In this document: positions 61,961-64,000 of the stretch, in pieces | How the letters are laid out: each line of letters begins with the position of its first letter | Position numbering within the stretch: the first letter of the stretch is position 1 | Assembly (NCBI RefSeq): GCF_001411555.2 | Contig: NC_049901.1 | Location: 12,534,681-12,598,680 of the forward strand | From: Juglans regia | Taxonomy: Eukaryota > Streptophyta > Magnoliopsida > Fagales > Juglandaceae | Direction: 5' to 3' | DNA length: 64,000 nucleotides | The notes under the pieces: model-generated | Databases searched by the model: none | What the model was told of the DNA's origin: nothing | What the model saw: the letters and a program-made list of their open reading frames with translations, nothing else | Made by a program: the position numbers and the translations under genes

Positions 61961-62956
61961 AATTTCACATTTTTACTAGACATCTAAGTCGGTGAAAACA
62001 AAAGATGAAAGAAAAAAAAAATGATGGGAATTACATAAGAGAATTAATATCTGCAGTTTTAAGCTGTGTAAGTGTCATACACTAGCTCCCAGATTTATCC
62101 ATTTTTAAAAAAAATAAATGTACAAGACTTGCACATCCTAAAACTATATCTAGCATTACTTCGGTCATTACATAATTACAATCATAATTTAACAAATATT
62201 GACAATACATACGAATAATTCAAATATCTAGCTAGTATTCATCATTTTTTATCATGGCTCGCCAGCTTGCAGCTTGTTTTGTTTAACTTATTCAATCATC
62301 ATGTGTTACTGTATGTATCATGCCCAATTGATCGTATATATAATCTCTGTTCATTATTTCCACTGCATTATTTTGTACTCCATTTATCCTGATCCCGCGC
62401 ACGCCTACCCATCAAAAAAAAAAAAAAAAAAAAAAAGCATGTAAATAAAAGCTGAAAAATTACGCCGTCATCGGCCTTATTTCTTGGCGTTTGTAAAATA
62501 AAATTTGTTTGAGCATTGATCGAGCTTTCGGTGAATGAAATCATGAGTCATCATCTTAGTGCAATTATCATTTATTTGGATGAAAAGAACTGTGAAACCT
62601 TTTTAATCAGAAATTATAACGACCGTAATTGTTGGGAAATTGTAGCAAACTACATGATTCATGTACGTACGTAGCTTAATTGATAAGGTAACTCATTATA
62701 TATATATAGTTCTTTTCCTTTTTTCCTCAATGGATTACATGATTACAACTTAGGTAGACTTGTAGTTTTACTCTCAATAATATTGATGTCAAAACCGATT
62801 CCATCGATCCAATATCGTGCCTTTCATAATATATATATATATACACACACATACACACAATTATGAATGTAATCTTGATTCACTTTGATTGCAAATGGTT
62901 GCAACCACTTTGTATTTTGTGGTTGTGATTACCCTTTTTCCTTCCACACGTACGTA

Positions 62957-63014
<58 letters not shown>

Positions 63015-63597
63015 GTGAAAACAATTATTTCTATTATAATTTTTAGAAGTGTTACAAACTTACAGTCATAAAAAAAACTTTTTCAAAAGTAAATTTATAA
63101 ATTGACATGAATTCATATAAATCGTTATATCTATTTTACAATTAAAATGAATTTACAATCTAATATATATACCACATCAAATCGCGTCGGAGTTCGTAGA
63201 AATTTTTTTCAGCCATATCCAAAATATATCGGATTCGCTAATTATATTCATCGGATTGTAATTTCTCTATACGTATGTTATGATGATCATCCAAGAGATC
63301 AGTCGGTGTGGGGATTCAGATACCCTATTTATACCTTATAATTAGTAATCATTTCTCATCAGCTGTGTCATTTACTGATCAGCGTGCTCTCAGTTTGTGC
63401 AATGAATAAGCACATGAAAAGGAAAAAGATAAAGATAAAAAGCAGCAAAACACATAATTCTTCATAATGGACTGGAAATTACGTACATCATCGACCGATC
63501 CCACGGTCACAAAGTCCTCGATTTAGATGAAAGCCATTTTATTTTTATTTTTTTTAACCTAATGTTATAAACCAAAGTGGTCATGTATTTATCTTCT
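61961..63597. other. AT-rich intergenic, no gene seen
   Basis: Contains a poly(A) run at about 62408-62436, and (TA)n at about 62828-62842 and 62957-63009. No reading frame with family features. Confidence 0.5.
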
Positions 63598-63830
63598 TTA
63601 AACGAAAAAGGTGGTAAAAATAAAGTGTCTTAGGTTTCGATCGAAACTGATCATGATGATTATAATTAGAATAAACATATATAATTGCACAAAACAATTA
63701 AGTTGTTCTTCTGATCCATATATAACAACTGTTGATGGGAAAATGTTGGCACCCACATAAATTAATATTTCTAGTGCAATGTTCATCATTGCTTGGCCTC
63801 CAGGCTCCATCCCCTTTAACTCAGCAGAAG
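63598..63830 (-). CDS. Possible exon of an unrecognised gene
   Basis: A CTCTGTAG acceptor-like site on the - strand near 63840 precedes a frame with SAELKGMEPGGQAMMNIA then LEILIYVGANIFPSTV. The composition is unlike the surrounding AT-rich DNA and looks protein-like. After about 63720 the frame becomes a low-complexity Ile/Phe run and probably is intron or 3' flank. I do not recognise the family. It could be the last exon of a gene starting beyond the window, or chance. Confidence 0.25.
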
Positions 63831-63839
63831 CTTTTGATC

Positions 63840-64000
63840 TACAGAGAAGATAGAATATTATATAGAAAAGGTATAGGACAGAATTTAAAACCCTAAATTA
63901 TCGAAACTTTTCATTCTTTAATTTACTTTCTGCCATGAAACAGGGAGCAGTAAGCGGTAGGGTACCATAGCCAGGCTTGGTCAAAGGAAAATAAAATTCT
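63840..64000. other. Right edge, nothing recognised
   Basis: Short AT-rich sequence to the window end. Confidence 0.4.

Overview
The window is nuclear DNA of a woody eudicot. The TONSOKU gene model, the G-type lectin receptor kinase, the chromovirus and the dense GTTTGG/TGAGATGAG Tourist-like MITEs resemble Fagales, and my best guess is Juglandaceae (walnut/hickory). That placement is inference, since nothing in the window names the species. There are two single-copy-type genes, a lectin receptor kinase (LecRK, - strand) and TONSOKU (TSK, + strand), arranged head to head. Most of the rest is transposable elements.

Layout: 1-1860 is a decayed LINE. About 2620-20677 (segment A) is a partial copy of the LecRK-TSK locus: a LecRK ectodomain lacking membrane anchor and kinase (2593-3924), a TE-rich spacer, then the first two exons of TSK (11032-20677). 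Exon 2 of that copy is split by a ~7 kb TIR element (12579-19573) carrying a FAR1/MULE transposase gene and a GRF zinc-finger gene. Its intron 1 holds a Tourist-like MITE and intron 2 a hAT MITE. 21875-41781 is the main LecRK, cut in its kinase domain by a 17.6 kb Ty3/Gypsy (Tekay-type chromovirus) array of the form LTR-internal-LTR-internal-LTR, with one 5-bp target duplication. 41782-48349 is the spacer matching that of segment A. 48350-59064 is a complete 20-exon TSK gene of about 1355 codons. 59440-61960 is a second LINE remnant (- strand). 61960-64000 is AT-rich with no clear gene.

Segments A and B (about 40500-50227) are direct-orientation duplicates that share older insertions (a hAT element and an LTR-like remnant). 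They differ by younger ones, which gives a relative order of events: shared TEs, then duplication, then the MULE, hAT and Tourist insertions in A, and last or nearly so the Gypsy array in the LecRK of B. Only TSK looks like an intact host gene.

The points most worth following are the three-LTR array inside a kinase exon, a 97-nt intron-like spacer between gag and pol present in both internal copies, and the FAR1 plus GRF element.
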